Notes: generated by a model not told the origin, from the sequence alone. A stretch of 64,000 nt of DNA from Bradyrhizobium tropiciagri (GCF_018130545.1 NZ_JAFCKF010000005.1:496001-560000), one strand, 5' to 3'. Shown: positions 1 to 8,551, numbered from the stretch's first letter. Made by a program: numbers and translations.

Positions 1-87
1 CCGCCGACCATGGACAAGCCCGGCACAAAAATCAAATATGGGTCGAAGCATCGACCTACCGCGGTACCAACCGCCGAAGCAACGTAA
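1..87 (+). CDS. possible C-terminal tail of an upstream gene (partial)
   Basis: Frame 1 is open from the window edge to a TAA at 85-87, ten bases before the start of the downstream crotonase. The 28 visible residues are basic and proline-rich and match no family I recognise. The tight spacing to the next gene would fit the last gene of the same operon, but an open frame this short in high-GC DNA can arise by chance. The alternative is that 1-97 is simply leader sequence. Confidence 0.25.
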   Translation, partial: PPTMDKPGTKIKYGSKHRPTAVPTAEAT

Positions 88-97
88 AGAGGAAACC

Positions 98-892
98 ATG
101 CAGTTCAAGCACGTCACGCTCGACTTCGACGGATCGGTCGCGATCCTCAGGCTCGACCATCAGGAGGTCATGAACGCGGTCTCGATCGACATGCTGGGCG
201 GGCTTGCCGAGGCGCTCGATGCGATCGACGACAAGCGCGACGAGGTGCGCTGCCTGGTGATCACGGGCGCCGGCCGCGCGTTCTGCACCGGCGCCAATCT
301 GCAGGGCCGCAACCAGCAGCAGAAGCCCGGCAGGAGCAACGCCGGCGCGGCGCTGGAGACCGCGTTCCATCCGTTCCTCCGCCGATTGCGTAAGCTGCAC
401 TGTCCGATCGTGACCGCGGTGAACGGTCCGGCTGCCGGCGCCGGGATGAGTTTTGCATTGATGGGCGACCTCATCCTGTGCGCGCGCTCGTCGTATTTCC
501 TGCAGGCGTTCCGCCGCATTGGCCTGGTGCCGGATTGCGGCTCGACCTGGCTGCTGCCGCGGCTGATCGGCAAGGCGCGTTCGGTCGAGCTGTCGCTGCT
601 CGGCGAGCGGCTGCCGGCCGAGAAGGCGCTGGAATGGGGCCTCGTCAACCGCGTCTATGACGACGCCGCGCTGATGGAAGAGACGATGAAGATGGCGCAC
701 GATCTCGCCAACGGCCCGACGGTGGCGCTGTCGCTGATCCGCAAGCTCTATTGGGACAGCCCGGAAAACACCCTCGAGGATCAGCTCAATCTGGAATTCG
801 AGTCGCAGCGGATCGCGGGCGGCGCCGAGGATTTCAAGGAAGGTGTCACCGCGTTCCTCGAGAAGCGGCCGGCGAAGTTCAAGGGCAAATGA
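98..892 (+). CDS. enoyl-CoA hydratase/isomerase (crotonase family, PaaG-like)
   Basis: 264-residue crotonase-fold protein, the usual family length. It should hydrate or isomerise a double bond of an acyl-CoA in the cytoplasm. Oxyanion-hole segments are visible as GRAFCTGANL and AAGAGMSFAL. The catalytic stretch reads QAFRRIGLVPDCGSTWLLPR, with Asp where hydratases have the second Glu and no Glu in the first position; this pattern resembles PaaG-type isomerases more than classical hydratases (family knowledge). The ATG at 98 is preferred over an in-frame start at 38 because an AAAGAGGAA ribosome site lies just upstream. Its stop overlaps the start of the next gene (ATGA), so the two are probably translationally coupled. 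The substrate is unknown. Confidence 0.88.
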   Translation: MQFKHVTLDFDGSVAILRLDHQEVMNAVSIDMLGGLAEALDAIDDKRDEVRCLVITGAGRAFCTGANLQGRNQQQKPGRSNAGAALETAFHPFLRRLRKLHCPIVTAVNGPAAGAGMSFALMGDLILCARSSYFLQAFRRIGLVPDCGSTWLLPRLIGKARSVELSLLGERLPAEKALEWGLVNRVYDDAALMEETMKMAHDLANGPTVALSLIRKLYWDSPENTLEDQLNLEFESQRIAGGAEDFKEGVTAFLEKRPAKFKGK

Positions 893-1872
893 TCGAGACC
901 GAACTCAGGCGCTGCGTCGCCGCGTTTCATCCGGGCGCGACCGGTGTTACGGGCGCCGCAAAACTCTCCGGCGGCGCCAGCCAGGAGACCTGGACATTCG
1001 ACATCGTGCACCCGGACGGCACGATCGGCGCCATCCTGCGCCGCGCGCCGCCGGGCTATGGTGCTGCGCCCGGCCGCGCCGCCGGTCTCGATGCGGAGGC
1101 CACGCTGATGCAGCTCGCGCATGACGCGGGCCTGCCGTCGCCGAAGGTGATGCACGTGCTGACGCCGGAGGACGGCCTTGGCCGCGGCTTCATCATGGCG
1201 CGGGTCGAAGGTGAGACCATCGCGCGGAAAATTTTGCGCGACGAGGAATATGCCAATGCGCGGCCGATGCTGGCGCGCCAGCTCGGCCGCGTCATCGCCG
1301 GCATCCACGGCCTGCCGCAGGCCAAGCTGCCGAAGCTGCGCAGCCTGACGGCGACCAAGGAGATCGAGGATCTCTCCCGCGAATATCACAGCTTCAACTG
1401 GCCGCGGCCGGTGTTCGAGCTGGCGCTGCGCTGGCTGCGCGATCACGATCCCGGGCCGTCGTCCGAGGTGACGCTGGTGCATGGCGATTTCCGCCACGGC
1501 AACCTGATCATCGGTCCTGACGGGGTCCGCGCGGTGCTCGACTGGGAGCTCGCGCATTTCGGTGATCCGATGGAGGATCTCGGCTGGATCTGCGTCAACT
1601 CGTGGCGCTTCGGCGAGATCGACAAGCCGGTCGGCGGCTTCGGCACGCGCGAGGATCTGTTCGCGGGCTATGAAGAAGCCGGCCGCAAGGCCGACCCGGA
1701 TCGCGTGAAGTTCTGGGAAGTGATGGGCACGCTGCGCTGGGGCGTGATGTGCTGCGGCATGATGCAGCGCTTCCGCCTCGGCCCCGATCACTCGATGGAA
1801 CGTGCGATGATCGGGCGCCGCGCGTCGGAGACCGAGATCGATTTGTTGCGGCTACTTGCTCCGCGAGGATGA
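889..1872 (+). CDS. APH-family acyl-CoA kinase-like phosphotransferase (LvaA/ACAD10-type)
   Basis: 327-residue aminoglycoside-phosphotransferase-fold protein. The catalytic loop HGDFRHGN is at residues 198-205 (Asp200, Asn205) and the metal-binding DWE is at 218-220, so the kinase centre is intact. In animals this domain is fused to an acyl-CoA dehydrogenase in ACAD10/ACAD11, and in Pseudomonas putida the relative LvaA phosphorylates 4-hydroxyvaleryl-CoA. The start at 889 overlaps the upstream crotonase stop by four bases. A DUF6285 gene follows at once and an acyl-CoA dehydrogenase lies 1.5 kb downstream. A role in phosphorylating 4-hydroxyacyl-CoA is inferred from fold and neighbours. A small-molecule kinase with another substrate cannot be excluded. 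Confidence 0.85.
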   Translation: MIETELRRCVAAFHPGATGVTGAAKLSGGASQETWTFDIVHPDGTIGAILRRAPPGYGAAPGRAAGLDAEATLMQLAHDAGLPSPKVMHVLTPEDGLGRGFIMARVEGETIARKILRDEEYANARPMLARQLGRVIAGIHGLPQAKLPKLRSLTATKEIEDLSREYHSFNWPRPVFELALRWLRDHDPGPSSEVTLVHGDFRHGNLIIGPDGVRAVLDWELAHFGDPMEDLGWICVNSWRFGEIDKPVGGFGTREDLFAGYEEAGRKADPDRVKFWEVMGTLRWGVMCCGMMQRFRLGPDHSMERAMIGRRASETEIDLLRLLAPRG

Positions 1873-1873
1873 C

Positions 1874-2251
1874 ATGCAAGACGATCCGACACCCACCGAA
1901 CTGATCAAGGCCGTCGCCGATTTCCTGCGCAACGAGATCGCGCCTGCGATCAAGGGCCACAACAGCTTCAAGCTGCGCGTTGGCATCAACGCGCTCGACC
2001 TGGTGACGCGGCAGCTCGCGCTCGCCGAGGCCGGCGATGCGACCGAGGCCGCGCGGCTGAAGGCGCTGCTCGGCGCGGACGGCTCGCTGATGGAGCTGAA
2101 CCGCGCACTGTCGGAGAGGATCGCCAGCGGCGAGGTCGATCTGACAACGCCGGGACTATCCGAACATCTCTGGCAGACCACGATGGACAAGCTCGCCGTC
2201 GACCAGCCGAACTACGCGTCGTACAAGAGGGAGTTAGGGAACAAGGCGTAG
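1874..2251 (+). CDS. DUF6285 protein, probable partner of the upstream kinase (LvaB-like)
   Basis: 125-residue, mostly helical, soluble protein with no signal peptide. The N-terminus DDPTPTELIKAVADFLRNEI and the central GINALDLVTRQLALAE segment fit DUF6285, a small family found beside APH-type kinases. The equivalent gene in the Pseudomonas levulinate operon is lvaB, whose product acts with LvaA in phosphorylating 4-hydroxyacyl-CoA; that parallel rests on gene order and size, not on an alignment. The start at 1874 lies one base after the kinase stop, and an in-frame start at 1856 would overlap the kinase gene. No catalytic motif is visible, which fits an accessory subunit. Confidence 0.7.
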   Translation: MQDDPTPTELIKAVADFLRNEIAPAIKGHNSFKLRVGINALDLVTRQLALAEAGDATEAARLKALLGADGSLMELNRALSERIASGEVDLTTPGLSEHLWQTTMDKLAVDQPNYASYKRELGNKA

Positions 2252-2265
2252 CGAATACCAAAACT

Positions 2266-2387
2266 CGTCATTCCGGGATGCGCCGCAAGGCGCAGGCCTC
2301 AGATGCGCAATGCGCATCGGGGAATCCATACTCCCGATGGTGGTTATGGATTCCGGGCTCGTCGCTTCACGACGCCCCGGAATGACG
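2266..2387. repeat. REP-like double-hairpin element, CGTCATTCCGGG type
   Basis: About 120 bases bounded by CGTCATTCCGGG and CCCCGGAATGACG in inverted orientation. The interior carries GGTTATGGATTCCGGG, a variant of the GGTTATGGGTCCCGG found in the other long elements of this window. It lies in the convergent gap between the DUF6285 gene and a crotonase, where it could also act as a bidirectional terminator. Confidence 0.7.
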
Positions 2388-2402
2388 GGAGTAGAGTGAG
2401 CG

Positions 2403-3182
2403 TTATTTGCCCAGCCACTTCGGCGGACGCTTCTCCGAAAACGCCTTCGGGCCCTCGATGTAGTCCTGCGAGGCGGCCATCGCCTTCACTGCCGGATATT
2501 CGCGCTGCTCGGTCATGGCCTGTTCCAGCGAGACTTCGAGGCCCTTCTGGATCGCCTGCTTGGAGGCGCGGATCGACATCGGCGAGTTCTTGGTGATGGT
2601 CTCGGCCCAGCGCTCGGCCGCAGCCAGCGCTTCGCCCTGCGGCACCACCTCGTTGACGAAGCCGAGCTCGAGGCCCTCCTTGGCGCTGACATGGCGCGCG
2701 GTCAGGATCATTCCCATGGCGCGCTTCAGCCCGATCTGGCGCGGCAGGCGTTGCAGGCCGCCGGCGAGCGCGGCGAGACCGACGCGCGGCTCGGGCAGGG
2801 CGAAGGTCGCATTCTCCGCCGCGATGATCAGGTCGCAGGCCAGCGCGACCTCGAACCCGCCGCCCATCGCGACACCGTTGACGGCGGCGATGATCGGCTT
2901 GTCGCAGTCGAAGCGGGTGGTGAGCCCGGCGAAACCGCCCTTGTCCCAGCCGCGCTTGCCGCCGGCGGCCTGCCATTTCAGGTCGTTGCCGGCGCAGAAC
3001 GCCTTGTCGCCGGCGCCGGTGACGATCGCGACCCACTGCTCGGGATCGGCGGAGAAGTCGTCGAACACCTTGTTGAGCTCGAAATGCGCATCGATGTGCA
3101 GCGCGTTGTAAACCTCGGGCCGCGACAGCGTCACGATGGTGATGGGACCCTTGCGAGTCACCTTGGAGAATTTCAGATCCAT
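2403..3182 (-). CDS. enoyl-CoA hydratase/isomerase family protein
   Basis: 259-residue crotonase-fold enzyme. Oxyanion-hole segments KAFCAGNDLKW and GVAMGGGFEVALACD are present. The first catalytic Glu is retained in ALPEPRVGLAALAGG, while the second catalytic position is Ala. This one-Glu pattern occurs in dehydratases of the carnitinyl-CoA type and in several uncharacterised hydratases, so the exact reaction is uncertain. It is transcribed divergently from the acyl-CoA dehydrogenase at 3403, with a shared 220-base control region. It probably works on acyl-CoAs made by the ligase and dehydrogenase nearby. Confidence 0.88.
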   Translation of the reverse strand: MDLKFSKVTRKGPITIVTLSRPEVYNALHIDAHFELNKVFDDFSADPEQWVAIVTGAGDKAFCAGNDLKWQAAGGKRGWDKGGFAGLTTRFDCDKPIIAAVNGVAMGGGFEVALACDLIIAAENATFALPEPRVGLAALAGGLQRLPRQIGLKRAMGMILTARHVSAKEGLELGFVNEVVPQGEALAAAERWAETITKNSPMSIRASKQAIQKGLEVSLEQAMTEQREYPAVKAMAASQDYIEGPKAFSEKRPPKWLGK

Positions 3183-3299
3183 GTTTGCTCCCGTCGATTT
3201 TCTGCGGCGAAGAATATTGCTGACATCCTAGCGCCTGCGCGCCGTTCCGTGCCATCCAATTACGCAACGCGACCGCGCGCGCCAGCCTCACCGGCCTGC

Positions 3300-3329
3300 T
3301 TGACTTGGCCGCGTGCTTCTCACCTTAAT
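3300..3329 (+). promoter_or_regulatory. candidate sigma-70-type promoter for the acyl-CoA dehydrogenase
   Basis: TTGACT at 3300-3305 and CTTAAT at 3324-3329 are separated by 18 bases, about 75 bases upstream of the TTG start at 3403. The -35 box is good and the -10 box is poor. In GC-rich alphaproteobacterial DNA this is only suggestive. Confidence 0.3.
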
Positions 3330-3402
3330 CGATCCGAACGCGGATGCGCGATAGCGTCTAGACGCAAAACCAGAATCAACAAGACCTTCGGGAGAGACCG
3401 CC

Positions 3403-4677
3403 TTGGATTTCAATCTGCCGGCTGACCTGACAGCCTATCTCGCCGAGCTCGATCAATTTATCGAACGCGAGATCAAGCCGCTGGAAGCGGCTGACGACAA
3501 CATCCGCTTCTTCGATCACCGCCGCGAATGGGCGCGTACCGATTTCGACAAGGGCGGCCTGCCGCGGCACGAGTGGGAGCTCTTGCTGCGCAAGGCCAAG
3601 AACCTGGCCGACGCTGCCGGCCATCTGCGTTTCGCGATCCCGAAGCGCTACGGCGGCAAGGACGGCTCCAACCTCTGGATGGCCGTGATCCGCGAGCATT
3701 TTGCCTCGAAAGGTCTCGGCCTGCACAATGACCTGCAGAACGAGCATTCGATCGTCGGCAATCTGCCGATCGTGACCATGCTCGACCGCTATGGAACCGA
3801 CGAGCAGAAGGCGATGATCGACGGCTCGATCACCGGCAAGTACCGCATCACGTTTGGTCTCACGGAGCCCGACCACGGCTCCGACGCCACGCATATGGAG
3901 ACCAAAGCGGTTCAGGCCACGCGCGACAACGTCAAGGGCTGGATCATCAACGGCGAGAAGATGTGGACGACGGGCATGCATGTCGCCACGCACTGCGCGC
4001 TGTTTGCCCGCACGTCTGGCAATGACGGCGATGCCCGCGGCATCTCCTGCTTCCTGGTGCCGGCGAAATCGCCGGGCGTGAAGGTCGAGGAGTATATGTG
4101 GACCTTCAACATGCCGACCGATCACCCGCGGGTCAGCTTCACCGACGTGTTCGTGCCCGAGGATGCGCAGTTCGGCGAGGTCGGCCGCGGCCTGTCGCTG
4201 GCGCAATGCTTCGTGCATGAGAACCGCATCCGCCAGGCGGCGAGCTCGCTCGGCGCTGCGGTCTATTGCATCAACGAGAGCGTGAAGTATGCCCGCGAGC
4301 GCAAGCCGTTCGGCAAGGCACTGGCCGAGAACCAGGCGATCCAGTGGCCGCTGGTCGAGCTCGCGACCCAGGCCGAGATGCTCAGGCTGTTGATCCGCAA
4401 GACCGCCTGGGAGATGGACCAGCTGACCCAGGCGCAGGTCGAGCACACGCTGTCGGACCGGGTCTCGATGTGCAATTTCTGGGCAAACCGGCTGTGCTGC
4501 GAGGCCGCCGATCGCGCGATGCAGGTGCATGGCGGCATGGGCTATTCGCGCCACAAGCCGTTCGAGCACATCTATCGCCACCACCGCCGCTATCGCATCA
4601 CCGAAGGCAGCGAGGAAATCCAGAAGCGCAAGGTGGCAGGCTTCCTGTTCGGCTACATGGGAGCGGGGAAGCATTGA
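3403..4677 (+). CDS. acyl-CoA dehydrogenase, LvaC/ACAD10-like
   Basis: 424-residue FAD-dependent acyl-CoA dehydrogenase. Visible elements are the flavin-binding FGLTEPDHGSDAT region, KMWTTGMH, the QVHGGMGYSRH segment and the catalytic-base region YRITEGSEEIQ, where Glu precedes Gly as in medium-chain enzymes. The start is a TTG preceded by GGGAGAG with about seven bases of spacing; no in-frame ATG lies close by. Together with the APH-type kinase at 889 and the DUF6285 protein it reproduces in separate genes the parts of ACAD10/11 and LvaABC. In those systems a related enzyme handles the phosphorylated 4-hydroxyacyl-CoA (family knowledge). An ordinary beta-oxidation role is the alternative. 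Confidence 0.88.
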   Translation: MDFNLPADLTAYLAELDQFIEREIKPLEAADDNIRFFDHRREWARTDFDKGGLPRHEWELLLRKAKNLADAAGHLRFAIPKRYGGKDGSNLWMAVIREHFASKGLGLHNDLQNEHSIVGNLPIVTMLDRYGTDEQKAMIDGSITGKYRITFGLTEPDHGSDATHMETKAVQATRDNVKGWIINGEKMWTTGMHVATHCALFARTSGNDGDARGISCFLVPAKSPGVKVEEYMWTFNMPTDHPRVSFTDVFVPEDAQFGEVGRGLSLAQCFVHENRIRQAASSLGAAVYCINESVKYARERKPFGKALAENQAIQWPLVELATQAEMLRLLIRKTAWEMDQLTQAQVEHTLSDRVSMCNFWANRLCCEAADRAMQVHGGMGYSRHKPFEHIYRHHRRYRITEGSEEIQKRKVAGFLFGYMGAGKH

Positions 4678-4721
4678 GGTAAGGAGAGCGTAAAGGGATG
4701 AGAGGAGTCATCCTCTCAACC

Positions 4722-4843
4722 GTCGTCCCGGCGAAGGCCGGGACCCATAGCCACAGTCGATTGTTGGTTGAATCGGCTGTGGCCTCAGCGTTGCGCTGCA
4801 ACGAATAGCAGTGGTTATGGGTCCCGGCCTTCGCCGGGACGAC
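4722..4843. repeat. REP-like double-hairpin element, GTCGTCCCGG type
   Basis: A 122-base element between convergent genes. The left end forms a GTCCCGGC-GAAG-GCCGGGAC hairpin followed by CCATAGCCAC. The right end mirrors it with GTGGTTATGG before a GTCCCGG hairpin and a final GACGAC. The centre carries a diverged GGCTGTGGCCTCAGCG segment seen in related form in the other copies. Confidence 0.8.
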
Positions 4844-4852
4844 AAGCGGCCG

Positions 4853-6433
4853 CTAATTCACCTGCCGGTCCTTGCCCGCCCAGTACGGTTCACGCAGGCT
4901 CCGTCGCAGGATCTTGCCTGACGGGTTGCGTGGCAGTGCGGGAATGAAGTCGACCGATTTCGGCGTCTTGTAGCCCGCGATCCGCTCGCGGGTGAAGTTG
5001 ATGATGTCGGTCGCGGTCGCGCTCTTGCCCGGCTTCATCACCACCACCGCCTTCACCGCCTCACCCCATTTGTCGTCGGGGATGCCGATCACGGCGGCTT
5101 CCGCCACATCAGGATGATCGCACAGCGCGCTCTCGACCTCAGCCGGATAGATGTTCTCGCCGCCGGAGATGATCATGTCCTTGATGCGGTCGTGGATGTA
5201 GAGATAGCCATCCTTGTCCATGTAGCCGGCATCGCCGGTGCGCAGCCAACCGTCGCCGTCGATGGTGCGCGCAGTGGCCTCGGGCAAATTCCAGTAGCCG
5301 GCCATGTTGGAGCCGGAGCGAGTGGCGATCTCGCCGACCTCGCCCGGCGGCAGCGGCTTGCCGTTCTCGTCGAGGATCGCGAGCTCAATGCCCGGCAGTG
5401 CCTTGCCGGCCGAGCGCATCCGGTCGAGCCCTTCGATGTGATCCTCCGGCGGCAGGGCGACGATGGTGCCGGTGGTCTCGGTCATGCCGTACATCTGCAC
5501 GAAGCCGCATTTGAAGACCTCGATGCACTCCTTCAGCAGCGCCGCCGGGATCGGCGAGGCGCCATAGAGCATGTATTTCAGGCGCGAAAAATCGACCTGC
5601 CGCGCGCGCGGCTGCCGCACCACGAACTGCATCGCCGCCGGCACCATGAACAGTTTGGTGATGCCGGACTGCTCGAAGAAGTCGAGCACCTTGGTCGGAT
5701 CGAACTCGCGCGCGATTACACCGCGGGCGCCGTGATAGAGCCCCATCACGCCCCAGCCGGAGCCGCCGATGTGGAAGATCGGCATCGCCACCAGCGAGAC
5801 GTCGTCGGTGGTCCACCGATTCCACTCCGGCTTCTCGGCCTCGTTGCCGCTCTGCACGAGGTTGAGGAAGTTGGCGTGCGACAGCATCGCGCCCTTCGGC
5901 TTGCCCGTCGTGCCCGAGGTGTAGAGCTGGATCGCGATGTCCTTCGGCTCGATCGCAACCCGGGGGTCGTCGCCGCTCTGCGCGTCGCGCCAGGCCACGA
6001 AGTCAGGCCATTCCGGCGCGCCGCCTTCGGTCGTGATGATGGTGCGGACGCTGGGCAGCTTGTCCTTGATGTTGCGCGCCTGGGTGATGAATTCGGGACC
6101 GACGAACAGCGCCGGCGCCTTGCAGTCGTCGACAATGAAGGCGACCTCTGGGCCGGCGAGACGCCAATTCACCGGCGCCATCACCACGCCGGCCTTCATC
6201 GCGCCCATCAACAGCTCGAAATAGAAATCGCTGTTCTTGCCGAGATAGGCGATCCGCTCGCCCTTCTTGATGCCCATCGCGATCAGCGCGTTGGCGACGC
6301 GGTTGGTCTTGACGTCGAACTCGGCGAAGGAGGTTTGCCGTCCTTCGAACTCATAGGCCAACGCAGCGCCGCGGCTCCTGGCGCGGTCGCGCACCATGTC
6401 GGCAAGGTTGTTCAGCTTCGGCGCATCGGACAT
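4853..6433 (-). CDS. AMP-forming acyl-CoA synthetase
   Basis: 526-residue ANL-superfamily ligase that activates a carboxylic acid to its CoA thioester using ATP. The P-loop YTSGTTGKPKG is at about residue 170, MYGMTETTG in the middle, GWLRTGD and the hinge DRIKDMIISGGENIYP later, and the catalytic lysine motif NPSGKILRR near the C-terminus. The start at 6433 is chosen because GGGGGAAAC directly precedes this ATG, while the longer reading frame runs into repeat DNA. The SDR gene upstream on the same strand and the dehydrogenase and crotonases nearby suggest it feeds a local acyl-CoA pathway. The position matches the role of LvaE in the levulinate operon, but the substrate cannot be read from sequence. 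Confidence 0.9.
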   Translation of the reverse strand: MSDAPKLNNLADMVRDRARSRGAALAYEFEGRQTSFAEFDVKTNRVANALIAMGIKKGERIAYLGKNSDFYFELLMGAMKAGVVMAPVNWRLAGPEVAFIVDDCKAPALFVGPEFITQARNIKDKLPSVRTIITTEGGAPEWPDFVAWRDAQSGDDPRVAIEPKDIAIQLYTSGTTGKPKGAMLSHANFLNLVQSGNEAEKPEWNRWTTDDVSLVAMPIFHIGGSGWGVMGLYHGARGVIAREFDPTKVLDFFEQSGITKLFMVPAAMQFVVRQPRARQVDFSRLKYMLYGASPIPAALLKECIEVFKCGFVQMYGMTETTGTIVALPPEDHIEGLDRMRSAGKALPGIELAILDENGKPLPPGEVGEIATRSGSNMAGYWNLPEATARTIDGDGWLRTGDAGYMDKDGYLYIHDRIKDMIISGGENIYPAEVESALCDHPDVAEAAVIGIPDDKWGEAVKAVVVMKPGKSATATDIINFTRERIAGYKTPKSVDFIPALPRNPSGKILRRSLREPYWAGKDRQVN

Positions 6434-6527
6434 GTTTCCCCCGTGATGTGTTGTTTTGTTTGCGCGGAGTGTGGCGGCATCGCGCGGGAAAAACAATACG
6501 GGGTGTTGGGTGCGATGCATCCACACG

Positions 6528-6650
6528 GTCGTCCCGGCCTTGAGCCGGGAACCCATAACCACGAATGCGCGTGAGGCGCGACGCTGGGGCCACAGCGTGC
6601 GCGAATAACAAACTGTGGTGGTTATGGGTCCCGGCTTTCGCCGTGACGAC
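6528..6650. repeat. REP-like double-hairpin element, GTCGTCCCGG type
   Basis: A 123-base copy between the SDR and acyl-CoA synthetase genes. The left stem is degenerate (TTGA loop and an extra base) and the right hairpin has one G-to-T mismatch (GCCGTGAC). The centre reads GACGCTGGGGCCACAGCGT, a clear example of the shared internal segment. This looks like an older, decaying copy. Confidence 0.75.
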
Positions 6651-6679
6651 GGCTGAAATTTGAGGCGCGAGCGCGAGCC

Positions 6680-7555
6680 TTAGCCTCGCGCCGCGCGATC
6701 CTTCTCGTTCTGCGCCTTGATCGAGTCGCGCGCCTTGGTCCAGTCGTCGTCGCTCCAGTCGCGGAGCTGGTAGAAATTGCCGCCCATCGCGAGCGCCTGC
6801 GCGCCGTCCATCGCGATGGTCTCGCCGTTGATCCAGTCGCAGCCGCCGGAGATCAGGAACACCGCGAGGTTCTGCAACTCCTCCATGGTGCCGACGCGGC
6901 CCATCGGGTTCATCGCCTTGGTGCGCGCGCCGGCCTCGTCGCCGGGCTTGATGCGCTTGCTCATGCCCTCGGTCGGGATTTCACCGGGCGCGATGGTGTT
7001 GAGGCGGATGCCGTGACGGCCCCATTCGATCGCAAGCGACATGGTCATGGCGTGGATCGCCGACTTGCTCATCGCCGACGGCACCACATAGGGCGAGCCG
7101 TTGCGCACCCAGGTCACGGTGATCGACACCACGTTGCCGCGATGCCCGCCGGCGATCCAGCGCCGGCCCACCGCGTGCGTCACGTAGAAGGTGCCGTGCA
7201 TCACGATGTTGGCGACCGCATCGAAGCCGCGGGGCGAGAGCTCTTCCGAGCGCGAGATGAAATTGCCGGCGGCGTTGTTGATCAGATCGGTGAGAGGACC
7301 GCTGGTGGTCCAGATCGCCTCGATCATCTCGTCGACCGCCATGGCGTTGCGGATATCGACGCCGTGGCTGACCACGCGCCCGCCATGCTCGGCCATCAGC
7401 TCGGTGGCGGTCTCGTCGCAAACGCTCTTGCGGCGGCCGCAGATATGGACCTCGGCCCCGAGTTGCAGGAACCGGCTGGCCATGGACTTGCCGAGGCCGG
7501 TGCCACCGCCGGTTACCAATATGCGCCGCCCGGCAAGAAGCTGATTGCTGAACAT
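6680..7555 (-). CDS. SDR oxidoreductase of the 2,4-dienoyl-CoA/trans-enoyl-CoA reductase type
   Basis: 291-residue Rossmann-fold SDR with the N-terminal cofactor motif TGGGTGLGKS and the NNAAGNF segment. The usual Tyr-x3-Lys is replaced by Ser in VVPSAMSKSAIHAM, as in DECR/PECR-type enzymes that use a different proton donor. This argues for an NADPH-dependent enoyl- or dienoyl-CoA reductase rather than an alcohol dehydrogenase. The ATG at 7555 has a GGAGGAAAC ribosome site immediately upstream and is preferred over 7567. It is divergent from the crotonase at 7654 across about 100 bases and may form a unit with the downstream acyl-CoA synthetase, although a repeat element lies between them. 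Confidence 0.87.
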   Translation of the reverse strand: MFSNQLLAGRRILVTGGGTGLGKSMASRFLQLGAEVHICGRRKSVCDETATELMAEHGGRVVSHGVDIRNAMAVDEMIEAIWTTSGPLTDLINNAAGNFISRSEELSPRGFDAVANIVMHGTFYVTHAVGRRWIAGGHRGNVVSITVTWVRNGSPYVVPSAMSKSAIHAMTMSLAIEWGRHGIRLNTIAPGEIPTEGMSKRIKPGDEAGARTKAMNPMGRVGTMEELQNLAVFLISGGCDWINGETIAMDGAQALAMGGNFYQLRDWSDDDWTKARDSIKAQNEKDRAARG

Positions 7556-7653
7556 CGTTTCCTCCACGGGGGTTGTCAGTTAATTGGTCGATTGACTAAA
7601 AGCGGACAACGGCCTTTCTGTAAAGCGCCAACTCAGGGAACAAAGCGGAGGGA

Positions 7654-8466
7654 ATGATGGAAGATCGCGTTTCGATATCGATTTCGGACGGTATCGCCGA
7701 TGTCCGACTGGTGCGGGCGGACAAGATGAACGCGCTCGATGCCGCGATGTTCGAGGCATTGGTCGCCGCAACCGACCGGCTTTCCAAGGAAAAAGGCGTT
7801 CGGGTCGTGGTGCTGTCGGGCGAGGGCCGGGCCTTCTGCGCCGGGCTCGACATGGGCCGGTTTGCTGCCATGAAGGATGGCGGTAACGGAGTGCCGGGTG
7901 GTGCGAACCGTGATCTCACCGTCCGCACCCACGGCAAGGCCAATTTCCCGCAGCAGGCGGTCTGGGGCTGGCGGCAGCTTCCGGTGCCCGTGATCGCCGC
8001 GGTCCATGGCGTCGCCTTCGGCGGCGGCTTCCAGCTCGCGCTCGGCGCCGACATGCGCTTCCTGTCGCAGGACGCGCGGATGTCGATCATGGAGATCAAG
8101 TGGGGCCTCATCCCTGATATGGCGGGCACGCCGATCCTCGCGAGCCTCGTCCGCGACGACATCCTGCGCGAGCTCACCTACACCGGCCGGATCTTCTCGG
8201 CGCAGGAGGCCCAGAGCTACGGCCTCGCCACCCGCGTCTGCGACGACCCGCGTGCTGCCGCGCTGGAAGTCGCACGCGAGATCGCCGGCAAGAGCCCGGA
8301 TGCGATCCGTGCCGCCAAGCGGATGCTGAACAATCTGTCGGTCGACCCGGCGGCGGCACTGCTCGCGGAATCCGTCGAGCAGCAGAAGCTGCTCGGCAGC
8401 CCGAACCAGACCGAATCCGTGCGTGCCAATCTGGAGAAGCGCGCGCCGAAGTTTGCGGATGCTTGA
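7654..8466 (+). CDS. crotonase/enoyl-CoA hydratase family protein
   Basis: 270-residue crotonase-fold enzyme. Oxyanion-hole segments are RAFCAGLDMGRF and GVAFGGGFQLALGAD. The catalytic stretch IMEIKWGLIPDMAGT has Glu and Asp, a pattern seen in dienoyl-CoA isomerase-like members. Two adjacent ATGs (7654 and 7657) follow GGAGGG; the second has the better spacing, so the true start may be 7657. An acyl-CoA synthetase follows on the same strand after a short imperfect inverted repeat. It is the third crotonase in 8 kb, so the region probably handles an unusual substrate needing several hydration or isomerisation steps. Confidence 0.88.
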   Translation: MMEDRVSISISDGIADVRLVRADKMNALDAAMFEALVAATDRLSKEKGVRVVVLSGEGRAFCAGLDMGRFAAMKDGGNGVPGGANRDLTVRTHGKANFPQQAVWGWRQLPVPVIAAVHGVAFGGGFQLALGADMRFLSQDARMSIMEIKWGLIPDMAGTPILASLVRDDILRELTYTGRIFSAQEAQSYGLATRVCDDPRAAALEVAREIAGKSPDAIRAAKRMLNNLSVDPAAALLAESVEQQKLLGSPNQTESVRANLEKRAPKFADA

Positions 8467-8476
8467 TGATCTGCTG

Positions 8477-8509
8477 CCGTCATGGTCGGGCTTCCCTCGG
8501 CCATGACGG
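8477..8509. repeat. short imperfect inverted repeat
   Basis: CCGTCATGGTCGGG and CCTCGGCCATGACGG face each other across a few bases in the 85-base gap between the crotonase and the acyl-CoA synthetase. The CGTCATG ends resemble those of the longer REP-like elements, so this may be a single-hairpin member. It lacks a T-run. Confidence 0.5.
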
Positions 8510-8551
8510 ACACAACCAACGTTGATAACCGATAACGAAGAACAAGAACAA

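Noticed and set aside
4700-4719. TGAGAGGA/TCCTCTCA hairpin after the acyl-CoA dehydrogenase gene
   Set aside because: The stem is short and no T-run follows. The adjacent REP-like element is a more likely end point of transcription.
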